Of a stretch of 64,000 nucleotides of DNA, positions 27,753-36,796 are shown in pieces. Under the pieces are notes generated by a model. That model did no database searches, was not told the origin of the DNA, and saw nothing but the letters and a program-made list of their open reading frames with translations. Within the stretch, counting starts at the first letter, position 1; each line of letters opens with the position of its first letter. The stretch is from Nonomuraea muscovyensis (GTDB lineage Bacteria; Actinomycetota; Actinomycetes; Streptosporangiales; Streptosporangiaceae). The stretch lies in the NCBI RefSeq assembly GCF_014207745.1, contig NZ_JACHJB010000002.1:1798001-1862000 (forward strand). Direction: 5' to 3'. The position numbers were made by a program, and so were the translations under genes.

Positions 27753-28784
27753 TCAGTCGAAATGCGCCGCTCCGAACGCGTCGGGGGGCGGCTTCATACC
27801 GAGGTGGTGCCAGGCCGCCGCGGTGGCGACCCGGCCGCGCGGGGTCCTGGCCAGCAGGCCCTGCCGGACGAGGAACGGCTCGGCGACCACCTCGACCGTC
27901 TCCGGCTCCTCCCCCACGGCCACGGCGAGGGTCGACAGGCCCACGGGGCCGCCGCCGAACTTGCGCAGAAGCACGCCGAGCACCGCCCGGTCGAGCCGGT
28001 CCAGCCCTTCGGCGTCGACCTCGTACAGGTCGAGCGCGGCGGAGGCGATGTCCCGATCGATGAGCCCGCCGGCGCGGACGTCGGCGAAGTCGCGCACCCG
28101 GCGCAGCAGCCGGTTGGCGATGCGCGGTGTGCCGCGCGAGCGCCGGGCGATCTCGTGGGCGCCCTCGCCGGGCAGCGTCACGCCGAGCAGCGTGGCCGAC
28201 CTGCGAAGCACCTGCTCCAGCTCCGCCACCTCGTAGAAGTCCATGTGGGCGGTGAAGCCGAAGCGGTCGCGCAGCGGCGCGGGCAGCAGCCCGGCGCGCG
28301 TGGTGGCGCCGACGAGGGTGAACGGCGCGATGTCGAGCGGGATGGCGGTGGCGCCGGGGCCCTTGCCGACGACGATGTCGACGCGGAAGTCCTCCATGGC
28401 GAGGTAGAGCATCTCCTCGGCGGGGCGGGCCATCCGGTGGATCTCGTCGATGAACAGCACCTCGCCCTCGGCGAGGGTGGACAGGATCGCGGCGAGGTCG
28501 CCGGCCCGTTCGAGGGCGGGACCCGAGGTGATGCGCAGGGGGGCGTTCAGCTCCACCGCGATGATCATGGCCAGGGTCGTCTTGCCGAGCCCGGGCGAGC
28601 CGCTCATCAGCACGTGGTCGGGCGGGCGGTTGCGCCGCATGGCGCTCTCCAGCACCAGCGAGAGCTGCTCGCGGACCCGGCCCTGGCCGATGAACTCGCT
28701 CAGCCGCTTCGGCCGCAGCGCCGCCTCGATCTGCAGCTCGTCGCCCTCGGCGTCGGGGGACACGAGATCGCGCTCCAGGCTCAC
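27753..28784 (-). CDS. ruvB: Holliday junction branch-migration helicase RuvB
   Basis: Seen: 343 aa from GTG with AAGGAGG just upstream. Walker A GSPGLGKTTLA, Walker B LFIDEIHR, sensor region TLVGATTRAGLL, and a C-terminal winged-helix domain. Known: hexameric motor that drives branch migration with RuvA. Gene order ruvC-ruvA-ruvB is as usual, but 193 nt of non-coding sequence separates it from ruvA; that gap includes a short direct repeat of GCGTCCTCGCGG and no recognisable gene. Confidence 0.95.
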   Translation of the reverse strand: MSLERDLVSPDAEGDELQIEAALRPKRLSEFIGQGRVREQLSLVLESAMRRNRPPDHVLMSGSPGLGKTTLAMIIAVELNAPLRITSGPALERAGDLAAILSTLAEGEVLFIDEIHRMARPAEEMLYLAMEDFRVDIVVGKGPGATAIPLDIAPFTLVGATTRAGLLPAPLRDRFGFTAHMDFYEVAELEQVLRRSATLLGVTLPGEGAHEIARRSRGTPRIANRLLRRVRDFADVRAGGLIDRDIASAALDLYEVDAEGLDRLDRAVLGVLLRKFGGGPVGLSTLAVAVGEEPETVEVVAEPFLVRQGLLARTPRGRVATAAAWHHLGMKPPPDAFGAAHFD

Positions 28785-28977
28785 GCCTCCTCCTTCCGCG
28801 CGTCCTCGCGGGCGTCCTCGCGGGCGCGCCGCCATCTGTCCGCCGCGCCCGGGTGGCGGCGCGCGGGCCCTGCGAGCGTACGGCACTCCGGCGCCTGGCG
28901 GGTGCGGCGGCGCCCGCCGCCCGGCGCGCCGGACAGGGCGCCCCAGGAGGCGACCGGCAGGACGCCGCGCGGGGCGG

Positions 28978-29598
28978 TCATCGGGCGCTGAGTGAGCGGA
29001 GGGCGGCCTTGAGGAGGGCGGCCACCTGCGGGGAGCGGCCGGCGACCAGGTCGGCGTCGGCCTCGTGCTCGACGGCGGCGACGGCCTCGTCGGCGTCCTT
29101 GGCGGAGTAGCCGAGACCCACGAGGCCCGAGTGCACCTGCTCGCGCCAGGGCGCCGTCCCGCGGTCGCCGTTGAGCGCGGCGTCGACGGCCGTGGCGGGG
29201 GTGCCGAGGCGGTCCTTGAGCTCCAGGACGATGCGCTGGGCGCCCTTCTGGCCGATGCCGGGCACCTTGGTGAGGGCCTTGAGGTCGGCGGCGGCCACGG
29301 CGACGCGCAGCGCGTGGGGCGTGTGGACGGCGAGCATGGCCAGGGCCAGCTTGGGGCCGACGCCGCTGGCGCTCTGCAGCAGCTCGAAGACGGCCCGCTC
29401 GTCGTCGGTGGCGAACCCGTACAGCGTGAGGGACTCCTCGCGGACCACGAGCGACGTGGCCAGGCGCGCTTCCTCGCCGACCTTGAGCCTGGCGAGCGTG
29501 CCGGGGGTGCAGTGGGTGAGGATGCCGACCCCGCCGACCTCGATCACCGCGCCGTCGGGAGCGACGGCCGCCACCCGCCCGGCCACCGAAGCGATCAC
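28978..29598 (-). CDS. ruvA: Holliday junction DNA helicase subunit RuvA
   Basis: Seen: 206 aa. N-terminal OB fold (MIASVAGRVAAVAPDGAVIE), helix-hairpin-helix pair (SGVGPKLALAML and VPGIGQKGAQRIVLELKD), and a C-terminal domain that contacts RuvB (VGLGYSAKDADEAV). GTG start with AAGGA about 10 nt upstream. Known: tetrameric clamp that holds the four-way junction open. It lies 122 nt after ruvC, a little looser than usual. Confidence 0.95.
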   Translation of the reverse strand: MIASVAGRVAAVAPDGAVIEVGGVGILTHCTPGTLARLKVGEEARLATSLVVREESLTLYGFATDDERAVFELLQSASGVGPKLALAMLAVHTPHALRVAVAAADLKALTKVPGIGQKGAQRIVLELKDRLGTPATAVDAALNGDRGTAPWREQVHSGLVGLGYSAKDADEAVAAVEHEADADLVAGRSPQVAALLKAALRSLSAR

Positions 29599-29720
29599 AG
29601 CGTCATGTCCTTCCAGGTGAGAGGTACGGCCACAGTCTCACGTCCCCTTCCGTGCGATGCCGTCACGGCGCGGCCCTCCCAGCCTGGCACGTGCTCGCGG
29701 GGCGCGGCGACCACGTCGGG

Positions 29721-30326
29721 TCACGGCCTTCGGGCGGCACGGGCTCCGCTTCCGTGTCCTGGCGGCGGTGTGCCGGTCCTGGCCCGGGCCTTGGCGGCGG
29801 CGACGGCCTCGGCGAGGCGGTGTTGCGGGCCACCCCGCCAGACGTGGCAGATGGCGAGGGCGAGGGCGTCGGCGGCGTCGGCGGGCTTGGGCATCTCGCT
29901 GAGTCGCAGCAGCCGGGTCACCATGGCGCCGATCTGCTTCTTGTCGGCGGTGCCGCTGCCGGTGATGGCGGCCTTGACCTCCGAGGGGGTGTGCAGGGCG
30001 ACGGGCAGGCCGCGACGGGCGGCGCACAGGACGGCGATGCCGGCGGCCTGGGCGGTGCCCATGACGGTGCGGACGTTGTGCTGGCTGAAGACCCGCTCGA
30101 CGGCCACGGCGTCGGGACGCACCTCGTCCAGCCACCGCTCGATGCCGGCCTCGATGCCCACCAACCGGGTGCCCAGGTCCTCGTCGGCGCCCGTACGGAC
30201 CACGCCGACGGCGACCAGCGACAGCGGCGCGCCGGGACGGCCCTCGACCGCCCCCACCCCGCATCGGGTCAGCCCCGGATCGACGCCCATCACCCGCACC
30301 CGTCCGCCTCCCGCCAGGCCAGCCAT
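29721..30326 (-). CDS. ruvC: Crossover junction endodeoxyribonuclease RuvC
   Basis: Seen: 201 aa. Catalytic acidic residues in MGVDPGLTRCG, VAVERVF and DAADALALAICH fit the RuvC active site. ATG 30326 is preferred; a GTG one codon earlier is possible. The C-terminus is a Pro/Gly/Arg-rich tail. Known: resolves Holliday junctions by paired nicks, working on RuvAB-bound junctions. Between its start and the acetyltransferase gene is about 260 nt in which I see no gene. Confidence 0.94.
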   Translation of the reverse strand: MAGLAGGGRVRVMGVDPGLTRCGVGAVEGRPGAPLSLVAVGVVRTGADEDLGTRLVGIEAGIERWLDEVRPDAVAVERVFSQHNVRTVMGTAQAAGIAVLCAARRGLPVALHTPSEVKAAITGSGTADKKQIGAMVTRLLRLSEMPKPADAADALALAICHVWRGGPQHRLAEAVAAAKARARTGTPPPGHGSGARAARRP

Positions 30327-30590
30327 CACCGCACGTCGTCCGGGCGCGGGGTCGCCCGCGGCGGGCCGGCGGCGTCACCGGCACCGGCACCGGTGTCGCC
30401 ACCGCGCCGAACATGTGTTCGGCACGAGACTCTACCCCGGCCGGAGGGGGCCGCGCATCGCGAAACGCCCGCCGTTTCTGGCCGGACGCCGTGTCACCGC
30501 CACGACGTCACAGGCGGCGCGGAAGGGCGGACGGCGGCTCGGGCGGGCGGATCGCGGCGAGGATGGCGACCTGGGGTGGCCGGGGCGGGG

Positions 30591-31802
30591 TCAGAAGTAG
30601 TCCAGCATGTACGGCCGGGCGGCGAAGGTCGTGTCGAGGGCCTCGTCGTGGCGGTCGTCCCCCGACAGGAGGCCGCTACGGCGCAGCGTGGCTGTGGGGA
30701 TGCCCGCGTACAGGGCCGAGAGGCCGTTGATCGTGAGCCTGGGGCCCCCGGAGGGCATCGCGGGGGCCGGAGACCCGGAGCCGTCCCCCGGGCCGTCAGC
30801 GGCCGGTGTGGCGGCCCCCAGGAGGGTGGCGGCGCCCTGGCCCCCCGAGACGCGCAGCCGCCACCGGCCGGTGTTGCCCGGCCGCAGGGGGTCGTCGACG
30901 TCGAGCGTCGCGTCGAGGGCGACCCCTGCCGGGTAGCCCCTGCGCGCCACGGCCGCCGCCAGGTCGATCACCCGGAACATCCACCGGATGTCCGTGGCCT
31001 TCTCCTTCGAGCGTTCGCGGGTCAGCCACAGCACCGGGTCGTCCGGCGCGACGGGGGCGGTGACGTGCTCGGCGATCGAGGAGGAGGAGCCGACCAGCGA
31101 CCACAGCGCGCGGGCGGTCCGCTCGGAGCCGGCCACGAGGTTGGCGACACGGATGTCGCCGTCGTCCCACCGGTAGACGACGTAGCCGTCTTCGGCGAGG
31201 TAGAGGAAGTCGTCCTCCTCGGCGAGCCACAGGGCCCAGGTGCGCTCGTCCCAGGAGATGGGGCCGGAGGCGCGGGCGGCGCCGTGGACACGGTGCAGGA
31301 CGGAGACGACCTCGGCCGCGTCGGCGGGGCCCATCCGGCGCAGCCGCACCGGGCCGGACGGGCGGATGGAGCGCAGCGCCTCGGCGCGCAGGACCATCAG
31401 GTGCTGGGCGCCGGCGTGCTCGTAGCCCGTCGCGCGGTAGACGGGGGTGGTGGCCGGATACAGCGCCGAGACGGCGTCGCCCAGCTCGGCGGCGCGGTCG
31501 ACGACCGCGCGCATGAGCCGGGTGCCGACGCCCCTGCCGCGGTCCTCGGGGTTGACCGTGACCCCGGCGACGCCCGCCATCGGCTGCGGCCTGCCGTGCC
31601 ACCACTGGGTGAACGCGCGCACGCGGGCGCCGGCGGCCAGCCGGTCGCCGTCGAACACGCCGAGGTAGCGGCCCTCGGCCATCACGGGGCCCACGGCCTT
31701 GCGCCACTTGTCCGCGTCCGCGGCGGAGACGGGGCCGAACGACCGTCTGCGCAGGTCGAGGATGGCGTCGGTGTCGTCGGGGGTCAGGTCACGAATGTCC
31801 AC
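30591..31802 (-). CDS. GNAT acetyltransferase, Eis-like
   Basis: Seen: 403 aa from GTG. N-terminal GNAT domain with the acetyl-CoA loop VTVNPEDRGRGVGTRLM, a second GNAT-like middle domain, and a C-terminal domain ending MLDYF. Known: Eis-family enzymes have this three-part layout, and the free C-terminal carboxylate serves in catalysis; they acetylate amino groups of aminoglycosides, peptides or small molecules. The substrate here is unknown. An alternative is a sterol-carrier-fused acetyltransferase with a housekeeping target. Close spacing suggests co-expression with the permease gene that ends 12 nt upstream. Confidence 0.82.
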   Translation of the reverse strand: MDIRDLTPDDTDAILDLRRRSFGPVSAADADKWRKAVGPVMAEGRYLGVFDGDRLAAGARVRAFTQWWHGRPQPMAGVAGVTVNPEDRGRGVGTRLMRAVVDRAAELGDAVSALYPATTPVYRATGYEHAGAQHLMVLRAEALRSIRPSGPVRLRRMGPADAAEVVSVLHRVHGAARASGPISWDERTWALWLAEEDDFLYLAEDGYVVYRWDDGDIRVANLVAGSERTARALWSLVGSSSSIAEHVTAPVAPDDPVLWLTRERSKEKATDIRWMFRVIDLAAAVARRGYPAGVALDATLDVDDPLRPGNTGRWRLRVSGGQGAATLLGAATPAADGPGDGSGSPAPAMPSGGPRLTINGLSALYAGIPTATLRRSGLLSGDDRHDEALDTTFAARPYMLDYF

Positions 31803-31813
31803 AGTGGGACAAC

Positions 31814-33427
31814 CTACGCAGGAGTCGCCGGGATGGGCCAACGACTTTCGCCTCCCACGGTGAGCGTCAGCCGGTCGAGGTAGAGGAGCTGGGCCGCGAC
31901 CACGGCGAGCAGGGCGATCACCACGACGGGCAGCGGGGTGGTCAGCGCGGCGTCGACCGCGGTCCGGCCGAACTGGGTGAGCTGGAGCATCTGGGCGACG
32001 GGCGCGGTGGCCAGCCCGCGGTCGTGGGTAACCAGCAGGGGCCACAGGACGTCCTGGGCGTTGACGAGGGTGACCGCGCCGGTCAGGACGCCGGCCATGG
32101 GCAGCGACGGCAGGACCACCCCGCCGAGGAGGTCGCGGTCGGTCCGCTCGGCCAGGCCCTTGCACAGCAGCGTCAGCACGAGCAGTGCCGGGACGCTGAC
32201 GAGGAACGGCTGGACGAGCACGGCGAAGGTGTCGAGGAGGCGCATCCCGCGGAAGTTGCTCCAGCCGGCGACGCTGAGCGGGCCGACGCCCACGAACAGC
32301 CAGGGGGCGAACGGCAGCAACAGCCACTCGCTACGGCGGCCGAGCGGGCGCAGGCCGCCGATGCCGAGGGCGGCGAGGTAGGCGGTGCCCACGGAGACGA
32401 CGGCGCCGGCCAGGGCGGGCACCCACGTGTTGACCTGGGTGCGCAACCCGGTCCCCGTGGACTCGGCGGGCTCGGTGAGTGCCGACAGCCAGGGCCAGGT
32501 GAGCACCAGGGTGACCGCGACGGTGACCACCAGGGCCGCCGCGCCCGCCGCCACCGCGACCGGCGAGCCGCCCTTCGCGGCACTTCCGGCCGCGCGCGGA
32601 GTGATCGACAGGCGCATGCGGGTCGCCACCGCGACGATCGTGGCGGCCACCCCCAGGACCCCCAGCACGAGCCCGGTGACCGTGGCCACCGTGGCGCCCA
32701 TACCGGGCTGCGCCATGACGAACCCGTAGTCGTACTGCAGCCCGGCCGGCGTCTGGGTGGCTGCGCGCGGGCCGCCGCGGGTCAGCGCGACGCCGATGGT
32801 GAACGCCTGCAGCCCGGCGGCCAGCATGGCGAGCACGACGACGCCCGCGACCGCCAGGACGGCCGGGCCCGGGGTGCCGCCGCGCAGCGCCGGCAGGAAC
32901 GCCGTCACCGCCAGGGCGCACACCACGCCGAACGTCGCCGCCGCGATGATGAGCCGCAGCGCGCCCGGGGCCGTGGCGGGATCGCCCAGCGACCTGACCA
33001 GCGACACCAGCCCCGTCTCGGCGGGCCGCAGCCCGCGCAGCCAGGAGGCGGCCACGGCCGTGGGCGAGAACACGATCAGCGACAGCCACAGCACGACGAC
33101 GCCCGCGCGGCGGACGAGCCCGCCCGCCCGGTCGAGGGCGAGGGCCAGCAGCGGGCCGGCGACCAGCGCCACGAGCAGTGGCAGGAGCACCAGCGACAGC
33201 GAGAAGCCCAGTGCGGCCCAGAACGGGCCTCCGTCGCCGAGGACGCGACCGTAGTTGTCGAAGCCCGCGGGGGTGCCCGGGGTCAGTGCCCCGCCCGATT
33301 CGAAGCTGAGCAGGACCGTCTGGACGCTGGGCAGCACCAGGGAGATCAGCATGCCCACGACGGCGGGCATGAGGAGCAGCCAGCCGAGCGCGGGGGACGG
33401 GGGTCGAGGAGGGATGGGGGAGATCAC
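31814..33427 (-). CDS. Fused sugar-type ABC transporter permease
   Basis: Seen: 537 aa, about 12-14 hydrophobic segments. The N-terminal half resembles MalF/UgpA-type permeases (segment GWLLLMPAVVGMLISLVLPS); the C-terminal half resembles MalG/UgpE-type, with the loop NAQDVLWPLLVTHDRGLATA. Known: these two permeases are normally separate polypeptides. Inferred: a natural fusion. No binding protein or ATPase gene is adjacent, so its partners lie elsewhere or it has another role. The exact start is uncertain (GTG 33427, or GTG further upstream). Confidence 0.65.
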   Translation of the reverse strand: MISPIPPRPPSPALGWLLLMPAVVGMLISLVLPSVQTVLLSFESGGALTPGTPAGFDNYGRVLGDGGPFWAALGFSLSLVLLPLLVALVAGPLLALALDRAGGLVRRAGVVVLWLSLIVFSPTAVAASWLRGLRPAETGLVSLVRSLGDPATAPGALRLIIAAATFGVVCALAVTAFLPALRGGTPGPAVLAVAGVVVLAMLAAGLQAFTIGVALTRGGPRAATQTPAGLQYDYGFVMAQPGMGATVATVTGLVLGVLGVAATIVAVATRMRLSITPRAAGSAAKGGSPVAVAAGAAALVVTVAVTLVLTWPWLSALTEPAESTGTGLRTQVNTWVPALAGAVVSVGTAYLAALGIGGLRPLGRRSEWLLLPFAPWLFVGVGPLSVAGWSNFRGMRLLDTFAVLVQPFLVSVPALLVLTLLCKGLAERTDRDLLGGVVLPSLPMAGVLTGAVTLVNAQDVLWPLLVTHDRGLATAPVAQMLQLTQFGRTAVDAALTTPLPVVVIALLAVVAAQLLYLDRLTLTVGGESRWPIPATPA

Positions 33428-33496
33428 GTCGCCCGACCCTACGCGGCCTGCCGCCACCCTGCCACGGAACAATCATCTGTTGCCGTGACGTGTCGC

Positions 33497-34249
33497 TCAG
33501 GCGTCGAGCTTCTCCATGACCTCGTCGGAGACGTCGAAGTTGGCCCAGACGTTCTGCACGTCGTCGCTGTCCTCCAGCGCCTCGATGAGCCTGAACACCT
33601 TGCGCGCGCCGTCCTCGTCGAGCGGCACGCTCATCGTGGGCAGGAAGCTGGACTCGGCCGAGTCGTAGTCGATGCCCGCGTCCTGCAGCGCCTTGCGCAC
33701 CGGCACCAGGTCGCCGGCCTCGCAGACGACCTCGAAGCCGTCACCGAGGTCGTTGACCTCCTCGGCGCCCGCGTCGAGGACGGCCATGAGCACGGTGTCC
33801 TCGTCGAGGCCGTTCTTCGGCACGATGACGACGCCCTTGCGGTTGAACATGTAGGACACCGAGCCGGGGTCGGCCAGCGAGCCGCCGTTGCGGGTCAGCG
33901 CGACGCGCACCTCGGAGGCGGCGCGGTTGCGGTTGTCGGTGAGGCACTCGATGAGCACCGCGACGCCGCCGGGGGCGTAGCCCTCGTACATGATGGTCTG
34001 GTATTCGGCGCCGCCGGCCTCCAGGCCGCCGCCCCGCTTGCGCGCCCGCTCGATGTTGTCGTTGGGCACGGAGTTCTTCTTCGCCTTGTAGATGGCGTCG
34101 AAGAGCGTCGGGTTGGCATCGGGGTCGGGGCCACCGGTCCTGGCCGCCACTTCGATGTTCTTGATGAGCTTCGCGAACAACTTGCCGCGTTTGGCGTCGA
34201 GCGCGGCCTTCTTGTGCTTCGTCGTCGCCCATTTGGAGTGGCCGGACAT
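33497..34249 (-). CDS. yebC: YebC/PmpR-family regulator or translation factor
   Basis: Seen: 250 aa. N-terminal MSGHSKWATTKHKKAALDAK, then GGYAPGG-type YEGYAPGGVAVLIECLTDN and an acidic C-terminus. Known: a highly conserved family described as a DNA-binding regulator and, in some bacteria, as a factor relieving ribosome stalling. It precedes pdxT by 4 nt on the same strand in reverse order (pdxT is upstream), so the two are cotranscribed, as in many actinobacteria. Confidence 0.93.
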   Translation of the reverse strand: MSGHSKWATTKHKKAALDAKRGKLFAKLIKNIEVAARTGGPDPDANPTLFDAIYKAKKNSVPNDNIERARKRGGGLEAGGAEYQTIMYEGYAPGGVAVLIECLTDNRNRAASEVRVALTRNGGSLADPGSVSYMFNRKGVVIVPKNGLDEDTVLMAVLDAGAEEVNDLGDGFEVVCEAGDLVPVRKALQDAGIDYDSAESSFLPTMSVPLDEDGARKVFRLIEALEDSDDVQNVWANFDVSDEVMEKLDA

Positions 34250-34253
34250 TAAC

Positions 34254-34832
34254 CTAGAGCTCCCTCAGCATGTCTACGAAGTAACGGTGCACGCGCGCGT
34301 CCCCGGTCAGCTCGGGATGGAACGACGTCGCGAGCAGTGGCCCCTGGCGGACCGCGACGATCCTATCCCCAGGCTCGGCCCTGCCCAGCACTTCGACGTC
34401 CGCGCCGACGGACTCGACCCAGGGGGCGCGGATGAAAACGGCGTGCACCCGCTCTCCCGCGAAGTCGAGGTCGGACTCGAAGGAGTCGACCTGGCGGCCG
34501 AAGGCGTTGCGCCTGACGACCATGTCGATGCCGCCGATGGTCTGCTGGCCGTCGATGCCGTCCTCGATCCGGTCGGCCAGCATGATCATGCCGGCGCAGG
34601 AGCCGTAGGCGGGCATGCCCTCCTTGACGCGCAGGCGCAGCGGCTCCAGCAGCTCGAAGGTCTCGGCGAGCTTCCACATGGTGGTCGACTCGCCGCCGGG
34701 GATGACCAGCCCGTCGACCGCCTCCAGCTCGGCCGGCCTGCGCACGGCGACGGCCGTCGCGCCCGCCTCCTGGAGCATGCGCGCGTGCTCGCGCACGTCG
34801 CCCTGGAGCGCGAGTACACCGATCGTGGGCAC
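34254..34832 (-). CDS. pdxT: Pyridoxal 5'-phosphate synthase glutaminase subunit PdxT
   Basis: Seen: 192 aa. Class I glutamine amidotransferase with GVLALQGDVREH, oxyanion IPGGESTTMW, nucleophile region YGSCAGMIML, and the His-Glu pair in TSFHPELTGD. Known: releases ammonia from glutamine and passes it to PdxS to make vitamin B6. Odd: pdxS lies about 2 kb upstream, with phoD inserted between, instead of directly adjacent. Confidence 0.95.
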   Translation of the reverse strand: MPTIGVLALQGDVREHARMLQEAGATAVAVRRPAELEAVDGLVIPGGESTTMWKLAETFELLEPLRLRVKEGMPAYGSCAGMIMLADRIEDGIDGQQTIGGIDMVVRRNAFGRQVDSFESDLDFAGERVHAVFIRAPWVESVGADVEVLGRAEPGDRIVAVRQGPLLATSFHPELTGDARVHRYFVDMLREL

Positions 34833-34927
34833 GGTGATCCTTCCGTTCTGGTGCCGGGTCGCCGACCATTCAACACCAGAACGGCCCGTCGTCTTCCTTC
34901 AGGTGCCCCAAGACGCCGGGTGAGGGG

Positions 34928-36640
34928 TCAGGGGCGTTCGGTCTCCAGGCGGACGGTGTCCTCGGCCGTTACGCCGGGCAGGGCGCGCAGCGCGGGGTCG
35001 AGCGGGCGCAGGTACGTCTGCTGGACGCCCGGCACCCGGTCCTCGATCACGTACGTGGCCCGGGTGTGGACGCCGGAGCCGGGCGTCCGCACCTGGGGCA
35101 CCACCTTGAAGTCGGCGGTGAGCCGGTCGCGGTCGATGGTCGTCAGGACGTAGCCGCGCTGGTTGTTGTAGAACCTCAGGTGCGGGTTGATCTTCAGGAA
35201 GGGGTGCGCCGCCGGGTCGGAGTCGGCGCCGTCGCCGCCGGTCGAGATGGACGTGGTGACCAGCTCGGAGCCGACCGTGGGGCCGGTGGGGTCGTCGTAG
35301 TCGAGTTTGAGGTCGGCGGCCCAGTTGGCGTGCACGTCGCCGGTTAGCACGACGGGGTTGCGTACCCCGGCGTCGAGCCAGCCCTGGGTGATGCGGTGGC
35401 GGGAGGCGGTGTAGCCGTCCCAGGCGTCCTGGCTGGTGACCTTGGCGGGTCCGGCGTTGTTGTCGCGCTGGGCGAAGAAGACCTGCTGGCCGAGGATGTC
35501 CCACTGGGCCCGGGAGTGGCGGAAGCCGTCGAGCAGCCACGCCTCCTGCTCGGCCCCGGTGATGGACCGGGCCGGGTCGACGGCGGCCGGGCAGTCGCGG
35601 TAGCCGTCGCCGCAGCCCTGGTCGTCGCGGTACTGGCGGGTGTCGAGCATGTGGAAGGTGGCCATCCTGCCCCACCGCACGCGCCGGTAGAGCTGCATGT
35701 CGATGCCGCGCGGGATGGAGGTGCGGCGCAGCGGCATGTTCTCGTAGTAGGCCCGGAAGGCGGCCTCGCGGCGGGACAGGAAGCCCGGCTGCGGCACCTG
35801 GGGCTTCTCGGGCACCTCGTCGGCCCAGTTGTTGTCGAGCTCGTGGTCGTCCCAGACGACCAGCCACGGCGCGGCGGCGTGCGCGGCCTGCAGGTCGGGG
35901 TCGGTCTTGTACTGGGCGTGGCGCTGGCGGTAGCCGGCGAGGGTCTCGGTCTCGGGGCCCTCGTGGTGGCGGACGTTGCCGCCGGGGATGGTGTAGGTGT
36001 TCTTCGTGTACTCGTACTGGTAGTCGCCCAGGTGGAGCACCAGGTCGGGGTGGTCCTCGGCGAGCCTGCGGTAGGAGGTGAAGTAGCCGTGCTCGTACTG
36101 GGCGCAGGAGACGAACGCCATCGACAGCGCCCCGCCGTAGGACAGGGGGTGCGGCGCGGTCCTGGCGCGGCCGAGGGGCGACAGGTACGGGCCGACGCGG
36201 AAGCGGTACCAGTAGTCGCGGTCGGAGCTCAGGTCGCCCACCTCGACGTGCACGCTGTGGCCCCATTCGGGGGCGGCGACGGCCACGCCGGCGCGGACCA
36301 CGCGGCGGGCGCGCTCGTCGGCGTAGACCTGCCACTGGACGGCGAACGGGCGCTGCGGCATGCCGCCGAGGCCGTCCTCGGCGAGCGGCTGCTGGGCGAG
36401 CCTCGTCCAGAGCACGAAACCGCCGTGGTCGGGGTCTCCCGAGGCGACGCCGAGCGTGAAGGGGTCGGTGCGCAGGCCGCGCGAGGCCAGGCTGCGCGCC
36501 GTCTCGGCCGCGGGATCGACGGTGGGACCGGGGGTGGGGCCAGGGGTGGGATCGGCGTGCGCGGCGGTGGCGGGGACGGCCGCGGCGGCGCCTGCGGCTA
36601 AGCCGGTGACGAGGAAGTGCCGCCGGTTGAACTGCGTCAT
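34928..36640 (-). CDS. phoD: Secreted alkaline phosphatase D (PhoD)
   Basis: Seen: 570 aa. Twin-arginine signal NRRHFLVTGLAAGAAAA then AHA-D cleavage area; PhoD N-terminal domain; metallophosphatase domain with FVSCAQYEHGYFTSY, HLGDYQYEY, VVWDDHELDNNWADE and VLTGDVHANWAAD. AGGAG lies 6-7 nt before the ATG. Known: Tat-exported Ca/Fe-dependent phosphodiesterase/monoesterase that releases phosphate under phosphate starvation. Inferred: possible Pho control, but I did not identify a PHO box. A strong terminator separates it from pdxS. Confidence 0.93.
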   Translation of the reverse strand: MTQFNRRHFLVTGLAAGAAAAVPATAAHADPTPGPTPGPTVDPAAETARSLASRGLRTDPFTLGVASGDPDHGGFVLWTRLAQQPLAEDGLGGMPQRPFAVQWQVYADERARRVVRAGVAVAAPEWGHSVHVEVGDLSSDRDYWYRFRVGPYLSPLGRARTAPHPLSYGGALSMAFVSCAQYEHGYFTSYRRLAEDHPDLVLHLGDYQYEYTKNTYTIPGGNVRHHEGPETETLAGYRQRHAQYKTDPDLQAAHAAAPWLVVWDDHELDNNWADEVPEKPQVPQPGFLSRREAAFRAYYENMPLRRTSIPRGIDMQLYRRVRWGRMATFHMLDTRQYRDDQGCGDGYRDCPAAVDPARSITGAEQEAWLLDGFRHSRAQWDILGQQVFFAQRDNNAGPAKVTSQDAWDGYTASRHRITQGWLDAGVRNPVVLTGDVHANWAADLKLDYDDPTGPTVGSELVTTSISTGGDGADSDPAAHPFLKINPHLRFYNNQRGYVLTTIDRDRLTADFKVVPQVRTPGSGVHTRATYVIEDRVPGVQQTYLRPLDPALRALPGVTAEDTVRLETERP

Positions 36641-36720
36641 GGGGGGCTCCTGGGGCGAGGGAGAGGATCGTTCCGTAGCGTGACGGAACTCCATGACACA
36701 CCGGTGAACGCCATCTGACA

Positions 36721-36759
36721 CGAAAAAGGCGACATCCTTCGCGGATATCGCCTTTTTCG
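36721..36759 (-). terminator. Intrinsic terminator downstream of pdxS
   Basis: CGAAAAAGGCGA (36721-36732) pairs with TCGCCTTTTTCG (36748-36759), extended inside by ATCC/GGAT around a TTCGC loop. Read on the minus strand after the pdxS stop, the hairpin has A and T tracts within its stem ends. It separates pdxS from the downstream phoD gene and may work in both directions. Confidence 0.85.
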
Positions 36760-36796
36760 GTATTTCTTGCCAGATGTCACGCCGGAAGGCGGACGG

